From assembly GCA_017436915.1 (NCBI GenBank), contig JAFSCE010000022.1, positions 1 to 45,967 of the forward strand: a DNA stretch of 45,967 nt, read 5' to 3'. The notes under the pieces are model-generated. The model saw nothing but the letters and a program-made list of their open reading frames with translations, was not told where the DNA came from and ran no database searches. The first letter of the stretch is position 1. The number at the start of each line of letters is the position of its first letter. The position numbers and the translations under genes are program-made. This document shows positions 5,310-12,753 of this stretch, in pieces. The DNA comes from Clostridia bacterium (lineage in GTDB: Bacteria; Bacillota; Clostridia; Oscillospirales; Acutalibacteraceae).

Positions 5310-6107
5310 TTACGTTGCCGAGCCAAACATGGTGATACAATGCTTCGGACATGCCTCGGCGCATTTGCCGCAACCGATGCATTTTTCCGGATCAATGTTT
5401 GCAAGGCAGTTAACAACCTGCACCGCATCGTGCTCGCACACTTTGACACATTTTCCGCAACCGATACAGCCGACCTTACACGCGGCATGCGTTTTGGGCC
5501 CTTTATCGTGATTGGAGCAACGAACGACACCGCGCGTGGCACTGCCCGCCATAACGATAAGTTTTTTCGGGCAAGCGGAAACACATTTGGTACAGCCGCG
5601 ACACAGCGAGGCATCCACGCGAGCAAGCCCGTTTTCCACAGTGATGGCACCGTATTCGCACGCCGCCACGCAATCGCCGTAACCGAGGCAACCGTAATTG
5701 CACAACCAGTCACCGCCGTAGAACTGCGTTGCCGCACGGCAGGACGGCAGTCCGTGATATTCGAGCTTGCGGGCGGTAAACTCTTCACAACCCCCACACC
5801 GAACCAATGCCGTAAGGCGCTCAACGTTGCCCGAAACACCGAGTAATTCACCGGTTGCTTTGGCAACCGCCTCACCGCCGGGTGAACACAGGCCTACCTT
5901 AGCACCGTGATTTGCCATCGCATCCGCATAGCCGGCACAGCCGGAATACCCGCACGCGCCGCAGTTGGCACCGGGAAGTAACTCGCACAGCGCCTCGGCT
6001 TTTTCATCTTTGGGGACCGCCATCAAAATGGAGGCAATAGCCAAAATCAAACCGGCGATTAAGCCAAGTCCTCCAAGGAGCAATACAGCAAGTAATATTG
6101 GATTCAT
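5310..6107 (-). CDS. rnfB: Rnf complex subunit RnfB
   Basis: A 265-aa membrane-anchored iron-sulfur subunit, the probable ferredoxin entry point of the Rnf complex (ferredoxin:NAD+ oxidoreductase coupled to Na+ or H+ export). Residues about 5-28 are the membrane anchor. NCGACGYSGCAGYADA (about 48-63) with a later Cys makes the 4Fe-4S domain typical of RnfB. The C-terminal half has four ferredoxin-type cysteine clusters: CNYGCLGYGDCVAAC, CRGCTKCVSACP, CKVGCIGCGKCVKVC and CIGCGKCAEACP. Last gene of the rnf operon, 14 bases after rnfA; AAGGAGGAG precedes the ATG. No clear hairpin terminator separates its end from the tRNA promoter. Confidence 0.95.
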   Translation of the reverse strand: MNPILLAVLLLGGLGLIAGLILAIASILMAVPKDEKAEALCELLPGANCGACGYSGCAGYADAMANHGAKVGLCSPGGEAVAKATGELLGVSGNVERLTALVRCGGCEEFTARKLEYHGLPSCRAATQFYGGDWLCNYGCLGYGDCVAACEYGAITVENGLARVDASLCRGCTKCVSACPKKLIVMAGSATRGVVRCSNHDKGPKTHAACKVGCIGCGKCVKVCEHDAVQVVNCLANIDPEKCIGCGKCAEACPKHCITMFGSAT

Positions 6108-6121
6108 ATGCGTACTCCTCC

Positions 6122-6709
6122 TTACAGTCCAAATAACCCTTGGAAGCCAAGGAACGATACCGATACGATCGAGGCCGCCACCAACGTGATGGGCAACCCT
6201 TTGAGTGATTCGGGGATCTCCGCGCTTTCCAAGCGTTCTCTGACACCGGCAAACATGACCATCGCGAGCAAGAAACCAAGTCCTGCGCCCAACGCGTTTA
6301 CAAGTGATTGCACGAAAGTGTAACCGCTGTCGATATTCAAGATCGTGACACCGAGCACCGCACAGTTGGTGGTGATGAGGGGCAGGTAAATACCCAGCGC
6401 ATTATACAGCGGTGGAATGAACCGACGCAAAACGATCTCTACAAGTTGCACCAACGCGGCAATAATGAGAATGAACACGATAGTCTGCAAATACGCAAGA
6501 TCGTTCGGCAACAGTAGATAGGTGTAGATCGGGTGGGTCGCCGCCGTTGCCATCAACATAACAAAGATAACTGCAACCGACATGCCCACGGCGGAATTCA
6601 GTTTTTTGGAAACACCCAAGAACGGACAAATTCCTAAAAACTGCGACAACACAAAGTTATTGACCAACAAGCCGCCTATTAAGATTGCGAAGAAGCTCGT
6701 ATTACTCAT
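6122..6709 (-). CDS. rnfA: Rnf complex subunit RnfA
   Basis: A 195-aa, six-helix membrane subunit, homologous to RnfE and to NqrE/NqrD. LLVNNFVLSQFLGICPFLGVSKK (residues about 14-36) and PLITTNCAVLGVTILN (about 100-115) carry the conserved half-helix cysteines that hold the intramembrane iron-sulfur centre in Rnf/Nqr. The frame is open further upstream, but ATG at 6709 has GGAGGGGGCTTGCC before it and gives the canonical N-terminus. It overlaps the end of rnfE by 8 bases, implying translational coupling. Confidence 0.95.
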   Translation of the reverse strand: MSNTSFFAILIGGLLVNNFVLSQFLGICPFLGVSKKLNSAVGMSVAVIFVMLMATAATHPIYTYLLLPNDLAYLQTIVFILIIAALVQLVEIVLRRFIPPLYNALGIYLPLITTNCAVLGVTILNIDSGYTFVQSLVNALGAGLGFLLAMVMFAGVRERLESAEIPESLKGLPITLVAASIVSVSFLGFQGLFGL

Positions 6710-7394
6710 GGCAAGCCCCCTCCTCTCCGCCATGGCAGTTGCTCGCCATCGGGCAAGCGGCACATACCGTTTCGGTGAGTTCCTTGCGGGTTGCGTTATG
6801 CTCTAATTTGGTGGATAACCGATTGGTGATCCAAATGAGCATACCAAACACGAAAAAGCCACCCGCCGGTAATACGAAAATGGTGATCGGCGGAATGAGG
6901 CCACCCTCCGGCCAACCGAACAACGTGCCGTTGCCGAGGAACTCGCGGATACCGCCCATAATGACCAGCGCCGCCGTAAAACCGGCACCCATACCCAGAC
7001 CGTCCAAGGCGGAAAGCCCTACCGAGTTTTTACCGGCAAATGCCTCGGCGCGGCCGAGGATAATGCAGTTAACCACGATCAACGGCAGGTAAATGCCGAG
7101 TGATTTATCAATAGCGGGCAAGTATGCTTTGACCAACATTTGTACAATGGTGGTAAAGCCGGCAATAATGACGATATACGCGGGCAAACGCACCTTGCCG
7201 GGAATCAGTTTACGCAACAGAGAGATAACGATATTGGAACAAACAAGCACAAAGGAAGCTGCCGCGCCCATACCGAGGCCATTCAAGGCGGCGGTCGTCA
7301 CGGCGAGTGTCGGGCAGGTGCCGAGTACCAAACGGAACACAGGGTTTTCCTTGATAATGCCTTTGGAAAACGCTTGCCAGTATTTATTTGCCAT
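6702..7394 (-). CDS. rnfE: Rnf complex subunit RnfE with Cys-rich C-terminal tail
   Basis: A 230-aa integral membrane subunit paired with RnfA in the ion-translocating core. The N-terminal block NPVFRLVLGTCPTLAVTTAALNG (residues about 17-39) and PLIVVNCIILGRAEAFA (about 104-120) show the conserved membrane cysteines. After the last helix (near residue 195) it carries a hydrophilic tail with CAACPMASNCHGG and a final CHE, four Cys plus His in about 20 residues. This could bind a metal or iron-sulfur cluster. The start overlaps the rnfG stop by 11 bases. Confidence 0.95.
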   Translation of the reverse strand: MANKYWQAFSKGIIKENPVFRLVLGTCPTLAVTTAALNGLGMGAAASFVLVCSNIVISLLRKLIPGKVRLPAYIVIIAGFTTIVQMLVKAYLPAIDKSLGIYLPLIVVNCIILGRAEAFAGKNSVGLSALDGLGMGAGFTAALVIMGGIREFLGNGTLFGWPEGGLIPPITIFVLPAGGFFVFGMLIWITNRLSTKLEHNATRKELTETVCAACPMASNCHGGEEGACHE

Positions 7395-7938
7395 CGGCTT
7401 CCCCCTCCTTTACCGCTTCGTAACCCGCGATTGCCTTATTGACCGCTTCACAGATACCGGATGATGTCTTGGTTGCCTGCGAAACGGCATCCACATCCGT
7501 ACCCACTTTCATTTCTTTGGCAGGTTTCCCCACGAATGAATCCAACAAACCCGCTTTGGTGACCTTCTGCACATAACCCGCGGTTTCGTTATCTTCCGTG
7601 ACCTTAACACCGGTGATGGTGCCCAAATGAGAAATACCCGTCATCACGGTAAGTCCTGCACTTTTGCCGACCGCTTCCGTTGTAAATACGTAACCGACCA
7701 CGGTTTTCTCCACATAAGCGGTGTAATACACTTGCTCGTGTCCACCAACCGCTACGGTGCCCTTTACAAAAGAATCGGCTTCCATAACTTCCATACGCGC
7801 TGCCGTTTCGATTTCCTCGGTCAACTCAGCGATGGTATTCTTGGTCAATGCATTGGTTCCCGCCAATGCCGCGGTGACAATGGCGGCAATCAGCATCAGC
7901 GCCGCTGACGAGATCAGAATCTCTTTGAGGTTTTTCAT
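7384..7938 (-). CDS. rnfG: Rnf complex subunit RnfG (FMN-binding)
   Basis: A 184-aa extracytoplasmic flavoprotein with one N-terminal membrane segment (residues about 8-28) and an FMN-binding domain. In the family, FMN is attached covalently to Thr in a D-x-x-S-G-A-T-x-T/S motif by the ApbE flavin transferase. Here the motif reads DAVSQATKTS (about residues 149-158), so the acceptor Thr is kept but the usual Gly is Gln. It passes electrons between the cytosolic and membrane subunits. The start overlaps the rnfD stop (ATGA). No apbE is present in the window. Confidence 0.93.
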   Translation of the reverse strand: MKNLKEILISSAALMLIAAIVTAALAGTNALTKNTIAELTEEIETAARMEVMEADSFVKGTVAVGGHEQVYYTAYVEKTVVGYVFTTEAVGKSAGLTVMTGISHLGTITGVKVTEDNETAGYVQKVTKAGLLDSFVGKPAKEMKVGTDVDAVSQATKTSSGICEAVNKAIAGYEAVKEGEADGK

Positions 7939-8885
7939 GAACGCACCGCCTTTCGGCCCTCACCAAAGGGACGCGGGCGCGTCAATCGCTCGATCAGCGG
8001 TGTGAGAATATTCATAATAACAATGGCAAAGGAGACGCCCTCCGGCAACGAGCCGTACAAACGGATCAACACCGTCAAGGCGCCGCAGCCCACCGCATAC
8101 ACGACCTTGCCCCACTTATTGATCGGGCAGGTGGCGTAGTCAGTCGCCATAAAAATCGCACCGATCATCAAACCGCCGGACAGGATATGTACCACCGGAT
8201 TGGCACCGAGGATCCACGTTAGGACAAAGACCGTACCGATATAGATCGTCGGGATGAGCGGGCTGATAACGTGACGGATTACCAAATAAACTCCGCCCAG
8301 TAACAGCGCTGCCGCGCAGGTTTCGCCAAGGCAACCGCCCCGCAAACCAAACAACAAGGAAAGCGGATCGATCTCGGCGGCAGCATCGGTCGCAAGCATC
8401 GCGAGCGGTGTCGCGCCGGAGACCGCATCGGCTTGTCCTGTCCACGCAAGAGGGGTCACCCAGTTGTTCATGGCATCCGGAAAGCTTCCCATCAGCACCA
8501 CACGGCCGACAAGCGCGGGATTAACAAAATTTTGGCCTAAGCCGCCGAACATTTGCTTCGCTACGACGATCGCAACGACACTGCCAAGTGCCGCCTGCCA
8601 CAGTGGAACGGTAACCGGCAGATTAAACGCGAGTAACAGACCGGTAACAATGCAAGATAAGTCCCCAACCGTTTGCGGGCGCTTCATCACTTTGCGGCTG
8701 AGATATTCCGATGCAAGCGCCGCGGCGACGCATACGACCTCCACGGCCAGTGCGCGGAAGCCGAACAGCCAGACCGAGGCGATCAACGACGGGATCAACG
8801 CAATGATCACGTCCCGCATGATGTCACGCGTGTTCATACCACAATGTAAATGCGGTGATGACGATACCATCAAGGTGTTTTCCAT
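7935..8885 (-). CDS. rnfD: Rnf complex subunit RnfD
   Basis: A 316-aa membrane subunit with about ten hydrophobic segments, homologous to NqrB. It carries a covalently bound FMN at the Thr of DAVSGATPLAML (residues about 152-163), here fully canonical, plus the family blocks GGLGQNFVNPALVGRVVL (about 113-130) and ATDYATCPINKWGK (about 247-260). It takes part in electron transfer and ion translocation. GGAGGGAGTCGA precedes the ATG; the gene lies 12 bases after rnfC and overlaps rnfG. Confidence 0.95.
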   Translation of the reverse strand: MENTLMVSSSPHLHCGMNTRDIMRDVIIALIPSLIASVWLFGFRALAVEVVCVAAALASEYLSRKVMKRPQTVGDLSCIVTGLLLAFNLPVTVPLWQAALGSVVAIVVAKQMFGGLGQNFVNPALVGRVVLMGSFPDAMNNWVTPLAWTGQADAVSGATPLAMLATDAAAEIDPLSLLFGLRGGCLGETCAAALLLGGVYLVIRHVISPLIPTIYIGTVFVLTWILGANPVVHILSGGLMIGAIFMATDYATCPINKWGKVVYAVGCGALTVLIRLYGSLPEGVSFAIVIMNILTPLIERLTRPRPFGEGRKAVRS

Positions 8886-8897
8886 TCGACTCCCTCC

Positions 8898-10220
8898 TTA
8901 CTTTACAGATCGCAGCACATCTTTCGCCATGCGAATTGTTTGCACGATCGGGCGGTGTGCCGGACAAGCAAACGTGCAACAACCGCATTCCATGCAGGTC
9001 ATGGTGCACAAACGCTTGAGTTCATCGGCGTTTCCTGCTTTATAGGCCTTGGTGATCGCCGTCGGCAACAGATTCATTGGACACGCGTCGACGCATCGGC
9101 CGCAACGGATACACGTGGTTGCCGCAACGTCCGGTGCATCCTCTTCCGCGAGTGCCAAAAGCGCGTTGTTTTGCTTTAACACGGGAAGATCTTCGTTCAT
9201 GAGCGCTTGGCCCATCATCGGACCACCGAACAAGAGCTTACGCACCGGTTTTTTCAAACCGACGAAATCCAACACATCGCGAATCGGTGTACCGATCACC
9301 ACACGCACGTTCATCGGTTTTTCAACGGCCGAGCCATCCACCGTCAGGCGCTTTTCAATCAGCGGCATACCGGTTTTTAAATACCGAGATAAGACGGCAA
9401 CCGACGTAACGTTCATCACGATACAGTTGACGTCCGCCGGTAATCCGCCGGTGGGAACGCGCCGACCGGTACAAGCGGCAATGAGCACCTTTTCTGCGCC
9501 CTGCGGATAACGGGCAGGCAACGGCTTGACCGTCACGCGGTTGGCTGAGGTGCTGACGCTGGCGGCAATACGCGATAATTCCGCGATTGCCGCGGGTTTA
9601 TTGCGCTCCACCGCAATAATTACCTGCTTAACACCTAAAAACTCCATTACGGTCTGCACGCCGGACACGATGTCCCACGAGTTTTCCATACATTCGCGGT
9701 AGTCGGTGGTGATATACGGTTCACATTCCGCCGCATTGATGATGATGGTATCGATCTCATCCAGATTCTTGGGGTTGAGCTTGACGTGCATTGGGAACCC
9801 GGCGCCGCCGAGGCCAACCAAGCCGCAAGCCCGTACTGCCGCAATAAAATCGTCAAACGTATTGACGACCGGCGGCTTGACGCTGCTGTGCACGCGACCC
9901 TCGCCATCCGATTCGATGACAAGCGCCATCGTGGTACGACCGCCCTGCAACAGGATTTCTTTTGTCCCGACCACAGTGCCCGACACACCGCAATGGATCG
10001 GTGCAGAAATCGCCGCTTCACTATCGGCAACAACTTGTCCGACCTCAACGGTATCCCCTACCTTCACGGTGGGAATACACGGCGCCCCCAAATGCTGGAG
10101 CATCGGGATAATAACCGTTTTGGGTGCGGGCATCTGCACGGTTTCACATTCCGCCGTGTGCTTACGGTGCGGCGGATGCACACCGCCGCGCGTTTTGTGA
10201 ATCAACGTGGAAATTGACAC
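8898..10220 (-). CDS. rnfC: Rnf complex subunit RnfC
   Basis: A 440-aa peripheral cytosolic subunit, the NAD(H)-binding module related to Nqo1/NuoF. GLVGLGGAGFPMHVKLNP (residues about 135-152) is the glycine-rich nucleotide/FMN-binding loop and INAAECEPYITTDYR (about 160-174) the next family block. Two 4Fe-4S motifs are near the C-terminus: CIRCGRCVDACP (about 367-378) and CMECGCCTFACP (about 406-417). The start codon is GTG at 10220, with AAAGGATGA overlapping the stop of the upstream transporter gene; the only nearby ATG is out of frame. First of the six rnf genes. Confidence 0.95.
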   Translation of the reverse strand: MSISTLIHKTRGGVHPPHRKHTAECETVQMPAPKTVIIPMLQHLGAPCIPTVKVGDTVEVGQVVADSEAAISAPIHCGVSGTVVGTKEILLQGGRTTMALVIESDGEGRVHSSVKPPVVNTFDDFIAAVRACGLVGLGGAGFPMHVKLNPKNLDEIDTIIINAAECEPYITTDYRECMENSWDIVSGVQTVMEFLGVKQVIIAVERNKPAAIAELSRIAASVSTSANRVTVKPLPARYPQGAEKVLIAACTGRRVPTGGLPADVNCIVMNVTSVAVLSRYLKTGMPLIEKRLTVDGSAVEKPMNVRVVIGTPIRDVLDFVGLKKPVRKLLFGGPMMGQALMNEDLPVLKQNNALLALAEEDAPDVAATTCIRCGRCVDACPMNLLPTAITKAYKAGNADELKRLCTMTCMECGCCTFACPAHRPIVQTIRMAKDVLRSVK

Positions 10221-10226
10221 GTGATC

Positions 10227-10736
10227 TCATCCTTTCCGAAAAAGTGAGTTGTGTTGTAAATAAGGATACACAACGTTAAGAACCAAGCCGGTAACAGCAC
10301 CGGCAGGAATAGCAAGTAACAATAATAGCGGGGCATAATAGGTCATGGCCGAGCCAAGCAACACGTACGAGACCATCCATTGTCCCATATTGTGTGCAAC
10401 CGCTCCCACAACACCCAGCCCAACAAAACTGAGCTTGTCCCCCAAAAAGCGATGGGTAAGTGCCATCACGATCAGTGATAAGAGACTGCCAACGGTGCTC
10501 ATCAAGCAAGCGATCGGTCCTCGGAACAAGGCGAAGGCGGCTTTCACTACCGTTACACCCGCCGCACAAGGGAGCGATATACCGCAAAGCGCGTACATGA
10601 CGGTAACATTGGCAAGCCCTAATTTCGCGCCCGGAATCGGCAACGGCGGCAACAGACCTTCTAAGAACGATAACACAACCGTCAAGGCGGATAACACGGC
10701 GGCAAGCATCAGCCGCTCCGTATGCTTTCGGCTCAT
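10227..10736 (-). CDS. Gx transporter family / HepS-like membrane protein
   Basis: A 169-aa membrane protein with about five hydrophobic helices, of the family annotated as Gx transporter or heptaprenyl diphosphate synthase component I (Hpre_diP_synt_I, ECF-S-like). Typical blocks are LPPLPIPGAKLGLANVTVMY (residues about 28-47) and VGAVAHNMGQWMV. The fold resembles substrate-binding S components of ECF transporters. Family members are often found next to rnf genes in Clostridia, which suggests flavin- or quinone-related supply, but the role is unproven. ATG at 10736 overlaps the upstream stop by four bases (ATGA); a longer upstream reading is rejected because it overlaps the NusG-II gene. Confidence 0.85.
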   Translation of the reverse strand: MSRKHTERLMLAAVLSALTVVLSFLEGLLPPLPIPGAKLGLANVTVMYALCGISLPCAAGVTVVKAAFALFRGPIACLMSTVGSLLSLIVMALTHRFLGDKLSFVGLGVVGAVAHNMGQWMVSYVLLGSAMTYYAPLLLLLAIPAGAVTGLVLNVVYPYLQHNSLFRKG

Positions 10737-11107
10737 GCTGTCACCCCATCGATTTCCTGCGAGCCACCGATGACGCGCACACTCACGCCCGCCGGTACAC
10801 ACGCCGCCGTCTGTCCGTTTTTCGAGAGCCAACCACTGTGTACACACACTTGATCGGGGCAACTGCTATCACGCACCCGCACACGACCGCCATCGATTTC
10901 GATCGACAGCATGGCGCCGTTGTTCCCTTCAACCGTAAACGTTGCTGTCTGTGATAATGAGTACCGCTGTTCCCCGTGAGGCGTCACAACCACCGCCGTC
11001 TGTCCGACAGCGCGCGGCCACCAAATGCGGATACAACAACCAATTGCCGCCACCGCAGCGATCAGGAGCACTACGTAATCCCCGCGACGAAGTCGCACTG
11101 TGTTCAT
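10733..11107 (-). CDS. NusG domain II-containing protein
   Basis: A 124-aa protein with one N-terminal membrane helix (residues about 11-30) and an extracytoplasmic beta-rich NusG-II (DUF1312) domain. The hallmark SSCPDQVCVHSGWLSKNGQT (about 80-99) and CVPAGVSVRVIGG are present. The protein is unrelated in role to transcription factor NusG. It is commonly the first gene of clostridial rnf loci; the paired cysteines might bind a cofactor outside the membrane. ATG preceded by GGAGGGGAGACT. Promoter TTGTTT-17-TATACT at 11141-11169, so this gene probably begins the eight-gene rnf transcript. Confidence 0.9.
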   Translation of the reverse strand: MNTVRLRRGDYVVLLIAAVAAIGCCIRIWWPRAVGQTAVVVTPHGEQRYSLSQTATFTVEGNNGAMLSIEIDGGRVRVRDSSCPDQVCVHSGWLSKNGQTAACVPAGVSVRVIGGSQEIDGVTA

Positions 11108-11140
11108 AGTCTCCCCTCCTCGTTTATTACAGACATTTTT

Positions 11141-11169
11141 AGTATACTATTTTCAGCGACAAAAAACAA
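11141..11169 (-). promoter_or_regulatory. Putative promoter of the rnf operon
   Basis: Minus-strand TTGTTT (plus 11164-11169), 17 bases, TATACT (plus 11141-11146), about 34 bases before the NusG-II ATG. It is the only good promoter ahead of the eight co-directional genes. Confidence 0.6.
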
Positions 11170-11178
11170 GAATTGTTA

Positions 11179-12087
11179 TTATATTAACAAAGCCACCAGC
11201 AGCAAATCCCTTGCTTTTTGGTAAACGCTCTCAAACGTGGTAACGGGCAAAGGATTCGTCCCTTTTCCAAGTTCAATGGTGAATCCCGGCTTGTGGTGCG
11301 TGTCAATAAACCAATCCTTAAATCCGCCGTGCGCGGCAAGCCCGCTCGGTGCGGCAACAGTGTACCCCGATACTGCCGCCATAACCGATGCCATCAGACG
11401 CGATTCGGGCGGAGTATGCTCACCGTAGTGCCAGTAAATTTCCTCACCTTGGCTATGTAGAGCTACCACGTGACGAAACGCTACGCTGTCACACAGATTA
11501 ACGAGTGCTTCCGTTTCAGGTTCACTCACCGGGTACGGCCCACCCCACTGCCGCGCGCTGGGACCAATAATTCCCTTTTCGCGTTCTGCCTGTTGCAATT
11601 CGGCAAAACCTGCGTTAAAATTATGATTGATATCTACACCGCGCGCATTTGCTTGCCATTGCCCATGCACATCACCGCCGTTTCGGCGCACCGACCCGGC
11701 ATATTCGCCGGCAGTTGCTGATCCATGGACCGCAATCTCAACACCATCGGGATTGACAAGCGGTACAAACACGAGCTGTCGATCACGCAGTGCACGGCGC
11801 AAGTTCCAACCCGACAACGGCAAACCGGTACGAAGGGCTTCGCCGATCTCTTCACAGAGTCGTAAGCAGATAAGTGCGGTCAACCACTCCTGCCCGTGAA
11901 ATGCCGCAGCTACCAACACGCGGTCCGGCCCGTCCCCGAACGTCAAACTGCGAATGGGGCGTCCCAAAACGCTGCAACCAATCGGTACGACACCGAAAAA
12001 GCGGTACCGCGCGCACAAACTGTTCAGCAATTGACTCACCGTACCGTGGTCTATCACCTGCGGTCGTGTCAGATGCGTCACACACAT
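11179..12087 (-). CDS. M14 family zinc carboxypeptidase
   Basis: A 302-aa metallopeptidase of the M14 family. Zinc ligands are seen as HGQE (residues about 64-67) and the His of VVALHSQGEE (near residue 210). The general base Glu lies in PGFTIELGKGTNP near residue 273. RNGGDVHGQWQANARGVDINHNF carries the usual N-R/substrate-binding segment. No signal peptide is seen, so it is likely cytosolic. Members of this type cleave gamma-D-Glu-diaminopimelate bonds of cell-wall peptides, so muropeptide recycling is a reasonable but unproven role. GAAGGGGGCG precedes the ATG. Divergent from the NUDIX gene, 40 bases apart. Confidence 0.88.
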   Translation of the reverse strand: MCVTHLTRPQVIDHGTVSQLLNSLCARYRFFGVVPIGCSVLGRPIRSLTFGDGPDRVLVAAAFHGQEWLTALICLRLCEEIGEALRTGLPLSGWNLRRALRDRQLVFVPLVNPDGVEIAVHGSATAGEYAGSVRRNGGDVHGQWQANARGVDINHNFNAGFAELQQAEREKGIIGPSARQWGGPYPVSEPETEALVNLCDSVAFRHVVALHSQGEEIYWHYGEHTPPESRLMASVMAAVSGYTVAAPSGLAAHGGFKDWFIDTHHKPGFTIELGKGTNPLPVTTFESVYQKARDLLLVALLI

Positions 12088-12127
12088 CGCCCCCTTCTTT
12101 TTAACATATGATAAAGGAGTAATCGGT

Positions 12128-12661
12128 ATGAATTTGCATGAGAAAACCGTTTCACAAGACGTCCGCTTTCGCGGTCACGTCATCAACTTACGAGTGGATG
12201 ACATTCTGCTTCCCAACGGCAATCCTGCCACACGCGAGGTGGTGGAGCATCCGGGTGGTGTCTGCGTTGCCGCGCTAACCGATGAACGGGAACTGCTGTT
12301 TGTCCGCCAATTCCGCTATCCGTATGGCGAGGTGTTGTTGGAACTCCCCGCCGGAAAGTTGGATCGCGGGGGTGAAGATCCACTCGAAGCCGGCAAGCGT
12401 GAACTGCGCGAGGAAACAGGCGCTGTAGCGAACAGGTATCGCTCACTCGGCAAGTTATATCCCTCTCCCGGGTATTGCGATGAGATCATTCATCTGTATT
12501 TGGCAGAAGACTTGTCGTTCGGCGAAAGCGATCCGGATGAGGATGAGTTTTTGGAATGTGAACGCATCCCGCTCGATCGTGCTGTGGAAATGGTACTGCA
12601 AAACGAGATCACCGATGCCAAAACACAAGTTGCGATTTTAAAAGTTGCCGCTCTTGTATAA
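12128..12661 (+). CDS. NUDIX hydrolase, ADP-ribose pyrophosphatase type
   Basis: A 177-aa cytosolic hydrolase. The NUDIX box G-x5-E-x7-REL-x-EE-x-G is complete within residues 76-98 (starts GKLDRGGED, ends RELREETG). Flanking features FVRQFRYPYGEVLLELPAG and YPSPGYCDEIIHLY (about 110-125) are those of the ADP-ribose pyrophosphatase subgroup (NudF/YqkG-like), which splits ADP-ribose to AMP and ribose-5-phosphate. Length fits the subgroup. ATG follows AAAGGAGTAATCGGT; a terminator at 12664-12695 ends the unit. Confidence 0.92.
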   Translation: MNLHEKTVSQDVRFRGHVINLRVDDILLPNGNPATREVVEHPGGVCVAALTDERELLFVRQFRYPYGEVLLELPAGKLDRGGEDPLEAGKRELREETGAVANRYRSLGKLYPSPGYCDEIIHLYLAEDLSFGESDPDEDEFLECERIPLDRAVEMVLQNEITDAKTQVAILKVAALV

Positions 12662-12663
12662 CC

Positions 12664-12695
12664 AAAACCGCTTGCCGAAAGGGCAAGCGGTTTTT
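12664..12695 (+). terminator. Terminator of the NUDIX gene
   Basis: AAAACCGCTTGCC pairs with GGGCAAGCGGTTTT around GAAA and runs into T5, directly after the stop codon. Confidence 0.85.
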
Positions 12696-12753
12696 CTTTT
12701 GCTTCTACTGCTCCTGACCGTTTCATAAACTGGAGCATGAAGGGGCGTTTGGT

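Noticed and set aside
5279..5875. A long Arg/Ala/Val-rich frame within rnfB
   Set aside because: Another reading frame of a gene with clear RnfB cysteine motifs; the composition is that of an antisense or shifted shadow.
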